Source: Burkholderia sp. BCC1644
Lineage (GTDB): Bacteria > Pseudomonadota > Gammaproteobacteria > Burkholderiales > Burkholderiaceae
DNA length: 64,000 bases
Assembly (NCBI RefSeq): GCF_902833225.1
Contig: NZ_CADFEI010000003.1
Coordinates: 372,001 to 436,000 of the forward strand
Direction: 5' to 3'
This document shows, piece by piece, positions 38,589 to 47,341 of the stretch (position 1 is its first letter; every line of letters begins with the position of its first letter). Position numbers and translations under genes: made by a program. Below the pieces are notes generated by a model. That model did not search any database. It worked only from the letters and a program-made list of their open reading frames with translations, and was not told the origin of the DNA.

Positions 38589-38772
38589 TCCTATCGGGTC
38601 GGAAACGAATTCCGCGTACACTGCGCGGCGGGTCCGGTCCGGCGCCGCGCGTCGCAAATTGAGCGGCTCCGGCGGCGGGCGCATAATGGGCCGGCCCGGC
38701 GGCCGAGGCGTCCCGCGCGGGTTCCGGCCGGCAGGCGCTGCCGACCGCGATGTCCACACCACACACGACACG

Positions 38773-39432
38773 ATGACCACGCTCTCTTCCAAGATCTATC
38801 GCCTGCTGTTCGACGAGATCATCGACGGCACGCTCGAACCGGGCCAGAAGCTCGAGGAAATCGCGCTTGCCGAGCGGTTCAACGCGTCGCGCACGCCGAT
38901 TCGCGAAGCGCTGCGCGAGCTGGCCGCACGCGGCATGGTCGAGCTGACGCCGCGCAAGGGCGTGGTCGTCGCGCAGTTCAGCCTCGACGAACTCGCCGAC
39001 ATGCTCGAAGCGATGTGCGAACTCGAGGCGCTGTGCTGCCGGCTCAGCGCGCAGCGGATGAGCGTCGTCGAGAAGAAGCAGCTCGAGGAGCTGCAGATCG
39101 AGATGAACGAGGCGATCGCGCGCGGCGACGAGGCCGATTACTTCCAGCTCAACCGCGAATTCCACGAACTGATCTGCAAGGGCGCGCAAAGCAAGTCGCT
39201 CGCGTCGATCATCGCGGTGCAGCGGCAGCGCCTCGCGGGCTTTCGCGCGGCGCAGCCCGCGTCGCCGAAGCGCTTCGAGGCAGCCACCGACGAGCACCGC
39301 GAGATCGTCGATGCGATCCTCGCCGCCGAGCCCGAGCGCGCGTACAACGCGATGCGCGACCACACCGCGCGCCTGTCGATCGTCGTGCTCGGCCGGCTCA
39401 AGCGCCAACGCAACGAGCGCGAATCGATCTGA
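38773..39432 (+). CDS. GntR-family regulator, FCD subfamily
   Basis: 219 residues. The winged helix is SSKIYRLLFDEIIDGTLEPGQKLEEIALAERFNASRTPIREALRELAARGMVEL. The all-helical FCD ligand domain follows, with its metal-binding pattern of histidines (LNREFHELI, DEHREIVDAI, AMRDHTARL). FCD regulators sense organic acids and usually repress. The start at 38773 begins just before the first helix. It is divergent from the FAH-ABC operon, and palindromes like those in its own promoter recur at 41.48 and 44.16 kb, so it probably controls all three transcription units. Confidence 0.92.
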   Translation: MTTLSSKIYRLLFDEIIDGTLEPGQKLEEIALAERFNASRTPIREALRELAARGMVELTPRKGVVVAQFSLDELADMLEAMCELEALCCRLSAQRMSVVEKKQLEELQIEMNEAIARGDEADYFQLNREFHELICKGAQSKSLASIIAVQRQRLAGFRAAQPASPKRFEAATDEHREIVDAILAAEPERAYNAMRDHTARLSIVVLGRLKRQRNERESI

Positions 39433-39470
39433 CGGCAAACCGGCGCGGCCGCGCGGTGCGTTGAGCCGCG

Positions 39471-40394
39471 TCATGCGCGCGCCGCATCGATCGACGGCAT
39501 CGTGAAGCCGAGCGCGTCGAGCTGCGCGAGCAGCGCACGCGTGTCGGCCGCTGCATGCGATGCAAGCGGCGCGCGTACGCGCGCCCAGTCGCCGTGCCGC
39601 GTGAAATGCGCGACCACGGCTTTCAACGCTGGAATCATCGACGGCGATTGCAGCGCGGTGCGCACGGTCGACACGCGCCCTTCCCATGTCGCGCGTTCGA
39701 CGACCGTCGGCGCCGCGAGCAACTGCGCGATCGCGTGCGGCTGCAGGTTCGCGGTCGCCGAGATGCAGCCGGCCGCACCGAGCGGCAGCGCGCGACCGAG
39801 CAGCGCCTCCGACGCCGGGAACACCGCGAAGCCCGGAAAGCGTTCGAGCAGCGTCACCGTGTTCGCCCAGTCGCCCGAACTGTCCTTGATGCCGACCACC
39901 GTGCGCGGATACGCGGCCACCAGCCGCTCGATCAGCGTGTGCGTGATCGGCACGCCCGTCAGTTGCGGGATGTGATACAGCAGCACGCGCAGCTGCTCCG
40001 AGCCAACCGCGTCGATCACGCCCGCGTAGTACGCGAACAATCCTTCATCGCTCACACCCTGGTAGAAGAACGGCGGCAGCATCAGCACGCCTGCGCAGCC
40101 GGTTGCCACCGCATGGCGCGTCAGCGCGATCGCGTCCGGCAGCGCGCACGCGCCGGTGCCCGGCAGCACCTGCGCGGGATCGATGTCGGCAGCCGCGATC
40201 TCGTCGAGCAACATGCAGCGCTCCGCGACACTCAGCGAGTTCGCCTCGCTGTTGGTGCCGAACGGCGCGAGCCCGGCGCCCTGCCCGACGAGCCAGCGGC
40301 AGAACGCGACGAAACGCGGCGCGTCGATCGACAGGTCGGCGCGGAACGGCGTGAGGACGGGCGCGAACACGCGCGGCGTGGCAAAGGCAGACAT
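39471..40394 (-). CDS. DHDPS-family aldolase/hydro-lyase
   Basis: 307 residues. FAPVLTPFRADLSIDAPRFVAFCRWLV opens the barrel. The G-T-N-S-E-A-N motif (LAPFGTNSEANSLS) replaces the usual GTTGE. The Schiff-base lysine is in VVGIKDSSGDW and the tyrosine in RVLLYHIPQLTG. It likely cleaves or dehydrates a 2-oxo acid to pyruvate plus an aldehyde. A start 16 codons further upstream would overlap the esterase gene and has no family support. The esterase lies 38 bases upstream on the same strand, so these two form an operon driven from the promoter at 41.48 kb. It is distinct from the family member at 2276-3220. Confidence 0.85.
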   Translation of the reverse strand: MSAFATPRVFAPVLTPFRADLSIDAPRFVAFCRWLVGQGAGLAPFGTNSEANSLSVAERCMLLDEIAAADIDPAQVLPGTGACALPDAIALTRHAVATGCAGVLMLPPFFYQGVSDEGLFAYYAGVIDAVGSEQLRVLLYHIPQLTGVPITHTLIERLVAAYPRTVVGIKDSSGDWANTVTLLERFPGFAVFPASEALLGRALPLGAAGCISATANLQPHAIAQLLAAPTVVERATWEGRVSTVRTALQSPSMIPALKAVVAHFTRHGDWARVRAPLASHAAADTRALLAQLDALGFTMPSIDAARA

Positions 40395-40432
40395 GCGGGA
40401 GTCTCCGGTTGGATGAGCCGATCGGCGGGCAG

Positions 40433-41383
40433 TCATGCGCATAAGCTGAAGAAATCCAGCATCGCGTCGCCCAGCAGCGTTTCGCCCGAATCGAAATGGG
40501 CGACCACCGACGTATGGTTGTGATGCGGCATCTGCATGAAGCGCGGTGCGCGCCCCGGGCGGCGTTCGCGTTGCCGCGCACGCGCGACGCGCTCGAAGAA
40601 CGCCGCGCCGTACGCGTCGAGATACGGGTTCTCGTATTCGGCGACGACGATCATCAACGGCGCGTCGATGCGCTCCGCGTAGGCGAGCGGCGAGCGCGCG
40701 GCGTAGCGCGACGGGTCGCTGCCGAAGTACGCAAGCACGCCCGCCGCGTTCGGGTTGTCGGGCAGCGTATCGGCCGCGAGCCGCGCACTGATCAGCACGG
40801 CGCCCGCCACACGTTCGCCACGCCGTGCATCGAGCAGGGGATCGCCGAGATACGTCGCGACATGCGCACCGCCCGCCGAATGCCCGACGATGAAGATCCG
40901 CCCCGGATGGCCGCCATACGACGCAATATGCGCGCGCGTCCAGTCGAGTGCGGCCGCAATGTCCTGCGCGCCGGCCGGATACGGCGCGTCGGGCGCCAGC
41001 CGGTATTCGACGTTGATCGCGACGTAGCCGTGACGCGCGAACCAGCGCGGCACGTTGTCGTAGATCAGCCCGTTGATGCTCTTGCGGCCGCGCACGAACG
41101 CGCCGCCATGCACGAACAGCATGACGTCGGCCGGTGCGCCCTGGCGGGTCGCGTGCTGCACGAACACGTCAAGACGCTGACGCGCATCGGGCCCGTACGG
41201 AACGTCGCGCTCGATCTCGCATCCGAGGTCGGTCGCGGCACGCGCGGCGACGAGCGGCGTGTACGTGTCGATCACCCAGTCGCGGTGCGCGTCGATGTCC
41301 TGCCCCCAGACGGCGCCGATCTCCCCAAAGCGCGCCCTCAGCGCTTCCGACAGATTTCCCAGCGGTTCCTGCCAAGCGTGCAT
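40433..41383 (-). CDS. Alpha/beta hydrolase (HSL-type esterase/lactonase)
   Basis: 316 residues, hormone-sensitive-lipase family. The oxyanion motif is MLFVHGGAFVRGRKS, the nucleophile elbow IVGHSAGGAHVATY, and the likely catalytic His is in MPHHNHTSVV near the C-terminus with an acid in the DAPLMIVVAEYENP region. Cytoplasmic. It would hydrolyse a short ester, lactone or similar bond. It leads a two-gene operon with a DHDPS-family enzyme. A promoter with TTGTGT and TATATA 17 bases apart lies 80 bases upstream, with its minus-35 inside a GTATAC palindrome. Confidence 0.85.
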   Translation of the reverse strand: MHAWQEPLGNLSEALRARFGEIGAVWGQDIDAHRDWVIDTYTPLVAARAATDLGCEIERDVPYGPDARQRLDVFVQHATRQGAPADVMLFVHGGAFVRGRKSINGLIYDNVPRWFARHGYVAINVEYRLAPDAPYPAGAQDIAAALDWTRAHIASYGGHPGRIFIVGHSAGGAHVATYLGDPLLDARRGERVAGAVLISARLAADTLPDNPNAAGVLAYFGSDPSRYAARSPLAYAERIDAPLMIVVAEYENPYLDAYGAAFFERVARARQRERRPGRAPRFMQMPHHNHTSVVAHFDSGETLLGDAMLDFFSLCA

Positions 41384-41462
41384 CCCTGCCTCCCTGCATG
41401 ACGACTAGCGGCCGGCGCGAGCCGGTGTTCCGCCGTTCGAACGGCGACGAGGACCATTCTGG

Positions 41463-41508
41463 TATATAAATTTCGTTTTGTGTATACACAATCACTACGT
41501 AGTATACC
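41463..41508. promoter_or_regulatory. Divergent promoters sharing a 14-base GTATAC palindrome
   Basis: TTGTGTATACACAA (41478-41491) is a perfect palindrome whose two ends give TTGTGT minus-35 boxes in both directions. To the left, TATATA (41463-41468) lies 17 bases away on the minus strand for the esterase operon. To the right, TAGTAT (41500-41505) lies 16 bases away for the VOC operon and overlaps a second GTATAC (41502-41507). The two GTATAC centres are 20 bases apart. A repressor here would silence both operons. Confidence 0.7.
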
Positions 41509-41589
41509 CAATGAGAATCCAGGCATTTTTGCGCGACAGTCACGCCCATGCACTCATCCGTCGCACGCCGACATTCTTCAAGGACACCC

Positions 41590-42015
41590 ATGGACAAGCT
41601 TCGCCACATCGCGCTTTCGGTCGACGACCCGGAAGCGGCCGCGCAATTCTTCGAGCGCGCGTTCGGCATGCGCCGCGCGGGCAACGCGATGCGCGGGATC
41701 TACATGACGGACGGCACGATCAACGTCGCGCTGCTGAACTTCAAGGACGAGACGGTGCCCGGCTATGCGGGGCTGAAGGACGTGCGCGGCGTGATCCACT
41801 TCGGGATGTGGGTGGACAACGTCGACGCGACGGCCGAGCGCGTCGTAGCGGCCGGCGGCACCTATCTGACCGGCCGGCACGAGCAGGACCCGAACGTGTT
41901 CTATGAAGTGAAATACCGTATGCCCGACGGCACCGTGTTCGACATCACGTCGAACGGCTGGAAGGGCGCGGTCAAGGAGGTCGTGCCGGCCGGCGCAGCG
42001 GGCACGCAATCGTGA
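41590..42015 (+). CDS. VOC family protein (glyoxalase/dioxygenase-like)
   Basis: 141 residues, a single VOC module: LRHIALSVDDPEAAAQFFERAFGM with His6, GVIHFGMWVDNVDATAERV with a second His, and NVFYEVKYRMPDGTVFDITSNGWKG with glutamate and aspartate. This architecture suits a metal-dependent isomerase, lyase or small dioxygenase. The stop overlaps the GTG start of a D-2-hydroxyacid dehydrogenase gene, so the two act in sequence. It differs from the longer VOC protein at 35823-36440. The substrate is unknown. Confidence 0.83.
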   Translation: MDKLRHIALSVDDPEAAAQFFERAFGMRRAGNAMRGIYMTDGTINVALLNFKDETVPGYAGLKDVRGVIHFGMWVDNVDATAERVVAAGGTYLTGRHEQDPNVFYEVKYRMPDGTVFDITSNGWKGAVKEVVPAGAAGTQS

Positions 42016-42950
42016 CCGCGCGGCTGGCGGTGCTCGCACTGGTGCCGTTGCCGGACATGACGCTCGACGCGCTGCGGCGCGACTACGTGCTGCACTATCA
42101 CCCGGACGGGATGCCGGCCGAACTGCCCGAAGCCGGCACGATCCGCGCGGTCGTGACCAACGGCACCTGCGGGCTCGACGACATGCGCATCGCACGCCTG
42201 CCCGCACTCGAAATCGTCTGCGCATTCGGCGCGGGCTACGAGAACGTCGACGTCGCGGCCGCCGCGCGGCGCGGCATCGTCGTCACGCATGCGCCGGGTA
42301 CCAATGCGGCGACCGTCGCCGACCACGCGATCGGCATGCTGCTTGCGCTCGCGCGCGGCTACGCGCCCCTCACCGGCGCGGTACGGGCCGGCCGCTGGCA
42401 CGCATCGCGTGCGGCGCGACCGACGCTGACCGGCGCCGCGCTCGGCGTGATCGGCATGGGCCGCATCGGCCGGCTGATCGCCGCGCGCGCGCAGGGCTTC
42501 GACACGACACTCGGTTATCACGCACGCGCCCCCCACGACGATGCGCCCGGCCGCTACTACGCCGATCTCGTGCAACTCGCGGCCGACAGCGACTTTCTCG
42601 TGATCGCGTGCCACGGCGGCCCGGCCACGCGGCATCTGGTTGACCGCACGGTATTGCGCGCGCTCGGACCGCACGGCTACGTCGTCAACGTCGCGCGCGG
42701 CTCGGTGCTCGACACGGCCGCGCTGCTCGATGCACTCGATGCGGGCGAGCTCGCGGGCGCCGGGCTCGACGTCTTCGAGCACGAACCCGACGTGCCGGCC
42801 GCGCTGTTCGGCCATCCCGACGTGCTCGTCACGCCGCATGTTGCTGGGCGCTCGCCGGCCGCCTGGCTCGCCCAGCGCGACGCGCTGCTCTCAAGCCTCG
42901 CGCAGCACTTCTCCCGCCTGCCCGTCGAATTCGCGGTACGCGCCGCATAG
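42012..42950 (+). CDS. D-isomer-specific 2-hydroxyacid dehydrogenase
   Basis: 312 residues from a GTG start that overlaps the previous stop (GTGA). The nucleotide-binding loop is GVIGMGRIGRLIA. The catalytic triad is recognisable: Arg in VVNVARGSVLD, Glu in GLDVFEHEPDVP and His in LVTPHVAGRSP. It reduces a 2-oxo acid (or oxidises a 2-hydroxy acid) with NAD(P)H, in the GhrB/hydroxypyruvate-reductase-like class. Its partner is the VOC protein upstream, and a porin gene starts 69 bases downstream on the same strand. Confidence 0.9.
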   Translation: MTARLAVLALVPLPDMTLDALRRDYVLHYHPDGMPAELPEAGTIRAVVTNGTCGLDDMRIARLPALEIVCAFGAGYENVDVAAAARRGIVVTHAPGTNAATVADHAIGMLLALARGYAPLTGAVRAGRWHASRAARPTLTGAALGVIGMGRIGRLIAARAQGFDTTLGYHARAPHDDAPGRYYADLVQLAADSDFLVIACHGGPATRHLVDRTVLRALGPHGYVVNVARGSVLDTAALLDALDAGELAGAGLDVFEHEPDVPAALFGHPDVLVTPHVAGRSPAAWLAQRDALLSSLAQHFSRLPVEFAVRAA

Positions 42951-43019
42951 GTGCGAGCGGCGCATCCCCGCGCCGTTTCGTTCGCCGCGCGGCTGCGCGC
43001 CGCCCCGGAGATCGCCATC

Positions 43020-44042
43020 ATGAAGGTCCGATCGTTGTGCATCGCCGCGCTGTCCTGCGCGGCCGCCGGCCTGCTGGCCGGCCGTTCCTCCCACGCGCAA
43101 TCGTCCGCGACGCTGTACGGCCTGATCGGGCTCGACGTCGCCAGCTCGAAACGCAGCGGCGGCCCGCCGGCCGCGATCGCGATGCAGAGCCCCGGGCTCA
43201 CCGCGCCGTACTGGGGGCTGCGGGTGGTCGAGGATCTCGGCGGCGGCTACCGCGCGCTCGCCGTGCTCGAAAGCTTCTTCCAGCCCGTCAACGGCGGCAT
43301 CGGCCGTACGTCGGCCGACCCGTACTGGGGGCGCAACGCGTATGCGGGCATCGAAGGCCCGTTTGGCACCGTGACGCTGGGCCGGCAGACCAACCTGCTC
43401 TATCTCGCCGAACAGGCCGTCAATCCGTTCCGCGCATCGATCCTGTTTTCGCCGCTGGTGATGCAGACCTTCGTCGCGTCGTATGGCGGCACGATCGCCG
43501 GCGACACAGTCTGGAACAACGCGATCCAGTACACGAGCCCGACCGTCGGCGGGCTGACCACGAGCGCCGTCTACGCGCCCGGCGGGCTTGCGGGTGCCAG
43601 CGGCGCGGCCAACGCGGGTCTGTCGCTGCGCTACGCGAGCGGCCCGCTCACGGCGGTCGCTGCCGCACAACGAACCCGAATCGCCGCAGGCGCGGCCGCG
43701 CCAACGCAGAGCGCGTACCTCGCAGGTTTCGCGTACGCGTTTTCACGCGTCACGCTGTACGGCGCGATACAGGGCACGCGGACGTCCGCGACCGACACGG
43801 GTTCGCACACGTTCGAGGCCGGCATGTCGGTGCCCGTCACATCGCGGCTGGCTGCGCTCGCCGAATGGGCGTACACGCGCCGCACCGCATTACGGACGGC
43901 CGTGTCGCGCAATACCGGCGCGGCCGGGCTCGACTACACGCTGTCGCGGCGCACCGACGTCTATGCGCTCGCCATGTACGACCGGCTCGGCGGCAGCGGC
44001 ATCGCGACGACCTGGGCGCTCGGCATCCGACACCTGTTCTGA
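43020..44042 (+). CDS. Outer membrane porin (Gram-negative OmpC-like family)
   Basis: 340 residues. A signal peptide ends at SSHAQ (about residue 27), then SSATLYGLIGLDVASS, the standard first strand of betaproteobacterial porins. PYWGLRVVEDLGGGYRALAVLESFF and GRNAYAGIEGPFGTVTLGRQ follow, and the C-terminus ends in phenylalanine (TWALGIRHLF) for Bam-dependent assembly. Sixteen-strand trimeric pore expected. It is in line with the VOC and dehydrogenase genes and probably admits the substrate of this cluster. It is unusually low in acidic residues compared with general porins. Confidence 0.9.
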   Translation: MKVRSLCIAALSCAAAGLLAGRSSHAQSSATLYGLIGLDVASSKRSGGPPAAIAMQSPGLTAPYWGLRVVEDLGGGYRALAVLESFFQPVNGGIGRTSADPYWGRNAYAGIEGPFGTVTLGRQTNLLYLAEQAVNPFRASILFSPLVMQTFVASYGGTIAGDTVWNNAIQYTSPTVGGLTTSAVYAPGGLAGASGAANAGLSLRYASGPLTAVAAAQRTRIAAGAAAPTQSAYLAGFAYAFSRVTLYGAIQGTRTSATDTGSHTFEAGMSVPVTSRLAALAEWAYTRRTALRTAVSRNTGAAGLDYTLSRRTDVYALAMYDRLGGSGIATTWALGIRHLF

Positions 44043-44112
44043 CGGGCGCCGCACCGCGTATCCGGGTCTACCCGCTATAACCAAACCGCTGTTTTGTATA
44101 AAAAAGAAGTGC

Positions 44113-44142
44113 TTCGGATTCAACAACGTCCGTGCGTATAAT
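44113..44142 (+). promoter_or_regulatory. Promoter of second porin operon
   Basis: A perfect minus-10 TATAAT (44137-44142) with a weak minus-35 TTCGGA (44113-44118) 18 bases upstream, in the AT-rich 264-base gap between the two porin genes. Expected start is near 44149, giving a leader of about 158 bases. Confidence 0.6.
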
Positions 44143-44155
44143 TTTTCTCAGTTCA

Positions 44156-44163
44156 TGTATACA
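44156..44163. promoter_or_regulatory. GTATAC operator downstream of porin promoter
   Basis: TGTATACA, inside CATGTATACACAG, matches the core of the perfect palindrome at 41478-41491. It lies about 8 bases after the expected start of transcription, the right place for repression. A half-site TTTTGTATA is at 44092-44100. Confidence 0.6.
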
Positions 44164-44306
44164 CAGACACGATTCATGAACCGGCACGGCCCGCGTCCCG
44201 CTCGCGTCATGCGAACCGGCCGCCGCCCGCGGGATCGCCTCGCACGATGCCCGTACGGCGCAAGCCGCTTCGCCCCGGAAAACAACGACGACTATTTGGA
44301 GACCGA

Positions 44307-45347
44307 ATGAAAAAGAAGCTGATCGCGTCCAGTGTCATGCTGCTCGCCTGCGCCGGTGCGCATGCGCAGTCGCGCATCTGGCTCTCGGGTTACATGGACC
44401 TGAACATCGAGCACCTGATTTCGTCGGGCCCGGGCGGCAACATCACGCGGATGTCGAGCGGCGGTCTGAACAATTCGCGCTTCAACCTGAGCGGCGTCGA
44501 GGAACTCGGCGGCGGCAACAAGGCCGTCTTCACGATCGAGCCGATGTTTGCCGCGAACACAGGCGTGCAGTCGACGCAGTTCCGGCAGTCGTTCGTCGGA
44601 CTCAAGGGCAACTGGGGCGAGTTGACGATAGGCCGCCAGTTCACGCCGTCGTACTGGCTGGCCGGCTATGCGGACCCGACGTGGGCGGCCGACTTCAGCA
44701 TGGTCAACGACATGCAGTTCTTCTACGCGACCTACCGCGTCGACAATGCGCTGCAGTACAAGACACCGACCTTCCACGGCTTCACCGGGCGCGTGATGAT
44801 CACGACCGGGCTCGGCGACGGCACGCGCGCCGGGCGCTTCTTCAGCACCGGCATCGAGTATCGCAACGGGCCGCTGTTCCTCGGTGCGGTCAGCGAGCTG
44901 CAATACACGCGCGACATCTTCCGCTCGTCGCAGATCCATTCGTCACGCGACAACTACTTCTCGGCCGTGTACCGCTTCGGTGGCTTCGAGCCGACCGTGA
45001 TCTATCACACGTACAACGGCTATTACGCGTATCCGCCGTACGTCGCATTCAACTCGCAGGGCTGGGACGCGCAGATCGGCGCGCGCTGGAACATCGACGG
45101 CATCAACCGCGTGTACCTGAGCGTCGTCCATCGCCACGACGACAACAACACGAGCATCTCGAGCGCGACGGGTGGCGTGATCGGCTACATCTACGGGCTG
45201 TCGAAGCGCACCGACCTGTACGTGACCGCCGCGCACGTGAAGAGCCAGCATCGCGTGCCCGTCGCGTATCCGGTCACGTTCCAGGTGTATCCGGACGGCG
45301 GCCAGAACCCGTCAGGGTTCCAGATCGGGATTCGTCACGCGTTCTGA
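44307..45347 (+). CDS. Outer membrane porin (Gram-negative OmpC-like family)
   Basis: 346 residues. Signal peptide MKKKLIASSVMLLACAGAHA, then QSRIWLSGYMDLNIEHL. The typical GLNNSRFNLSGVEELGGGNKAVFTIEPMF and SFVGLKGNWGELTIGRQFTPSYW follow, and the protein ends GFQIGIRHAF. It differs in sequence from the porin just upstream, and its many aromatic residues (YATYRVDN, YHTYNGYYAYPPY) suggest a specialised eyelet. A GGAGA ribosome site precedes the ATG. It heads an operon with a periplasmic beta-propeller protein and a c-type cytochrome. Confidence 0.92.
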   Translation: MKKKLIASSVMLLACAGAHAQSRIWLSGYMDLNIEHLISSGPGGNITRMSSGGLNNSRFNLSGVEELGGGNKAVFTIEPMFAANTGVQSTQFRQSFVGLKGNWGELTIGRQFTPSYWLAGYADPTWAADFSMVNDMQFFYATYRVDNALQYKTPTFHGFTGRVMITTGLGDGTRAGRFFSTGIEYRNGPLFLGAVSELQYTRDIFRSSQIHSSRDNYFSAVYRFGGFEPTVIYHTYNGYYAYPPYVAFNSQGWDAQIGARWNIDGINRVYLSVVHRHDDNNTSISSATGGVIGYIYGLSKRTDLYVTAAHVKSQHRVPVAYPVTFQVYPDGGQNPSGFQIGIRHAF

Positions 45348-45424
45348 TAATCCGGATTCGCGCGCCGCGACCGCCCTGCCTGCTGCTCGCGACGCCACGA
45401 CACAATCATGACAAGGAGACATTC

Positions 45425-47233
45425 ATGCTTCGACCACGCAACAGACATATTCCGCAGGCCCGGATCATCGGCCCCGCTGCCGCATCGATCCTGATCGCGG
45501 CGTCGGCGCTCGCCAGCGCCGCGCAACCGGCGGCGGAAGCCCCCGCCGCCACGAGCGCAAGCGTTGCCGCATCCGTTACGCCCGGCACACCTGCCGTCGC
45601 CGATCCGTATCTCGCCGGCTGGCTGCGCCTTACGCCCGAGCGCCGGCCGGTACCGCTGAAGCCCGGCGTCGACTACGGGATGGACCCGGCCACCGGCCGG
45701 TTCGTGTGGCCGAAGGCGGCGCCCGAAGTCCACCAGGGGCAGCGCTTCCCCGGTGAGCTTTCGACCTGGGACAGCAAGAGTTATGCGAAGAACGTGAAGG
45801 TGCTCGCGTTCTACCCGGGCGTCGATTCGCCCTTCCACGCATGGAACAACATCGTCGACTTCGACGGCAAGCGCTACCTGTATATCCACGATCGCGATTA
45901 CCTGCGCATCATGGACGTCACCGACCCCGCGCACGGCAAGGTCGTATTCTCGAGGGGCGGTGTATGGGGGCCGAAGGGTTCGAGCGAGCACTTCGATCCG
46001 AACAACGTACACGACTACCTCGGCGGCGCGACGGTCGCGTGGAGCCGCAAGCTCGGCAAGCCGGTGCTCGTCGCGTCGTTCGAGATCGGCCGCTACGGGC
46101 TGATGACCGAGAAGATCGACCAGCCCGACAAGGTCGCGGCGCAGCGCCGCTACAACTCGCTGAAGGGTTTCCGCGTGTACGAGATGGACGGCCCGCTGCC
46201 GAGCCAGTGGAAGCTGATCGCGACGCGCACGACCGACTACCGCCACCCCGACGCGCCGATCGGCCAGCAGCAGGGTTCCGGCTCGCTCGACGCACCCGAG
46301 TACTACGGCGGCAAGTACATGATCGTGGCGGCCGCGCCGGACGACAGCTATGCGCTGACCGAGTATCCGAACTACCTGTACTCGCCGGGTTACCAGGTAT
46401 GGGACATGTCGGATCCGGCGAACCCCGCTTTCGTGTCGCAGATCGCGGTGCCCGGCCAGATCCTCGGCAATGAGGAACACGAGCAGGCGTACCTGATGAA
46501 TCCGCGCGCCGGCAACCGGACGTCGTGGATGGGTTCGCGCAACCCGATCTTCCTGCCGAAGCCGCTGGAGAACGGCGGCAAGATCGGCTTCGGCGCAATG
46601 GGTGGCCTCGGCTTCTACGCGTTCGACCTGAGCGACCCGGCGAAGCCGAAGGTCCTCGGTAACGTGAACACACCGCCGAGCTTCGCGGGCACCGAATTCG
46701 ACAATGCGGACGTGAGCCAGTACGCACGCACCGGCTACGTGCTCACGAACGGCTATCCGATGAACCGCGACTGCTACGAGCCGTACAAGGACATCTTCGT
46801 CGTCGACGCGCGCGACCCGTCGCACCTGAAGGTCGCGGCCAAGCTGCCGGTGCCGGAAGTACCGGCCGGCGCGCCGTTCACGAGCTTCTGCCAGCGCGGC
46901 GGCAACTTCGGGCCGAAGCGCGCGAACGCGATCGGCCAGCCCGGCACGTGGCGTCAGGGCATCGTCCCGTACTCGTTCTACAACGCGGGCGTGCAGATCT
47001 ACGACGTGAAGAACCCGGCGAAGCCGACGATTGCCGGCTACTTCGTGCCGGCGCTCGCGGACGAGAAGGAGCTGCCGTCCTATACGCTCGGCAAGGGCGT
47101 GTTCGCGATCTACACCGAGTACGACCGCAACATCATCTGGGCCTTCACGGAGAACGGTGCGTATGCGCTGTCGACGCCGCTGCTCGGCGAGCCCGTGCTC
47201 GGCAAGCCGGCGAAGCCGTGGCCGCCGCGTTGA
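45425..47233 (+). CDS. Large periplasmic beta-propeller protein (LVIVD-repeat-like), function unknown
   Basis: 602 residues. A signal region (IIGPAAASILIAASALASAAQ) is followed by a low-complexity Ala/Thr linker to about residue 60. The remainder shows repeated blade-like units: RDYLRIMDVTDPAHGKVVF, PNYLYSPGYQVWDMSDPANPAFVSQIAV, GGLGFYAFDLSDPAKPKVLG, KDIFVVDARDPSHLKVAAK, GVQIYDVKNPAKPTIAGYF. This hydrophobic-D-(x)-D/N-P-A-x-P pattern is that of LVIVD-type beta-propellers. It has no CxxCH, so no covalent heme of its own. Placed between a porin and a small cytochrome c gene, it could be a periplasmic oxidoreductase or binding protein. I cannot name a reaction. Confidence 0.8.
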   Translation: MLRPRNRHIPQARIIGPAAASILIAASALASAAQPAAEAPAATSASVAASVTPGTPAVADPYLAGWLRLTPERRPVPLKPGVDYGMDPATGRFVWPKAAPEVHQGQRFPGELSTWDSKSYAKNVKVLAFYPGVDSPFHAWNNIVDFDGKRYLYIHDRDYLRIMDVTDPAHGKVVFSRGGVWGPKGSSEHFDPNNVHDYLGGATVAWSRKLGKPVLVASFEIGRYGLMTEKIDQPDKVAAQRRYNSLKGFRVYEMDGPLPSQWKLIATRTTDYRHPDAPIGQQQGSGSLDAPEYYGGKYMIVAAAPDDSYALTEYPNYLYSPGYQVWDMSDPANPAFVSQIAVPGQILGNEEHEQAYLMNPRAGNRTSWMGSRNPIFLPKPLENGGKIGFGAMGGLGFYAFDLSDPAKPKVLGNVNTPPSFAGTEFDNADVSQYARTGYVLTNGYPMNRDCYEPYKDIFVVDARDPSHLKVAAKLPVPEVPAGAPFTSFCQRGGNFGPKRANAIGQPGTWRQGIVPYSFYNAGVQIYDVKNPAKPTIAGYFVPALADEKELPSYTLGKGVFAIYTEYDRNIIWAFTENGAYALSTPLLGEPVLGKPAKPWPPR

Positions 47234-47341
47234 GTCGCGCCATGCAATGGCCGGGCGGGCGACCGTCCGGCGCGCGTTGAATCGCATCGTATCGATCCCC
47301 GCCGGGCGACCGGCGGGTTCACGTTCAAGGACGCTTTCCCG

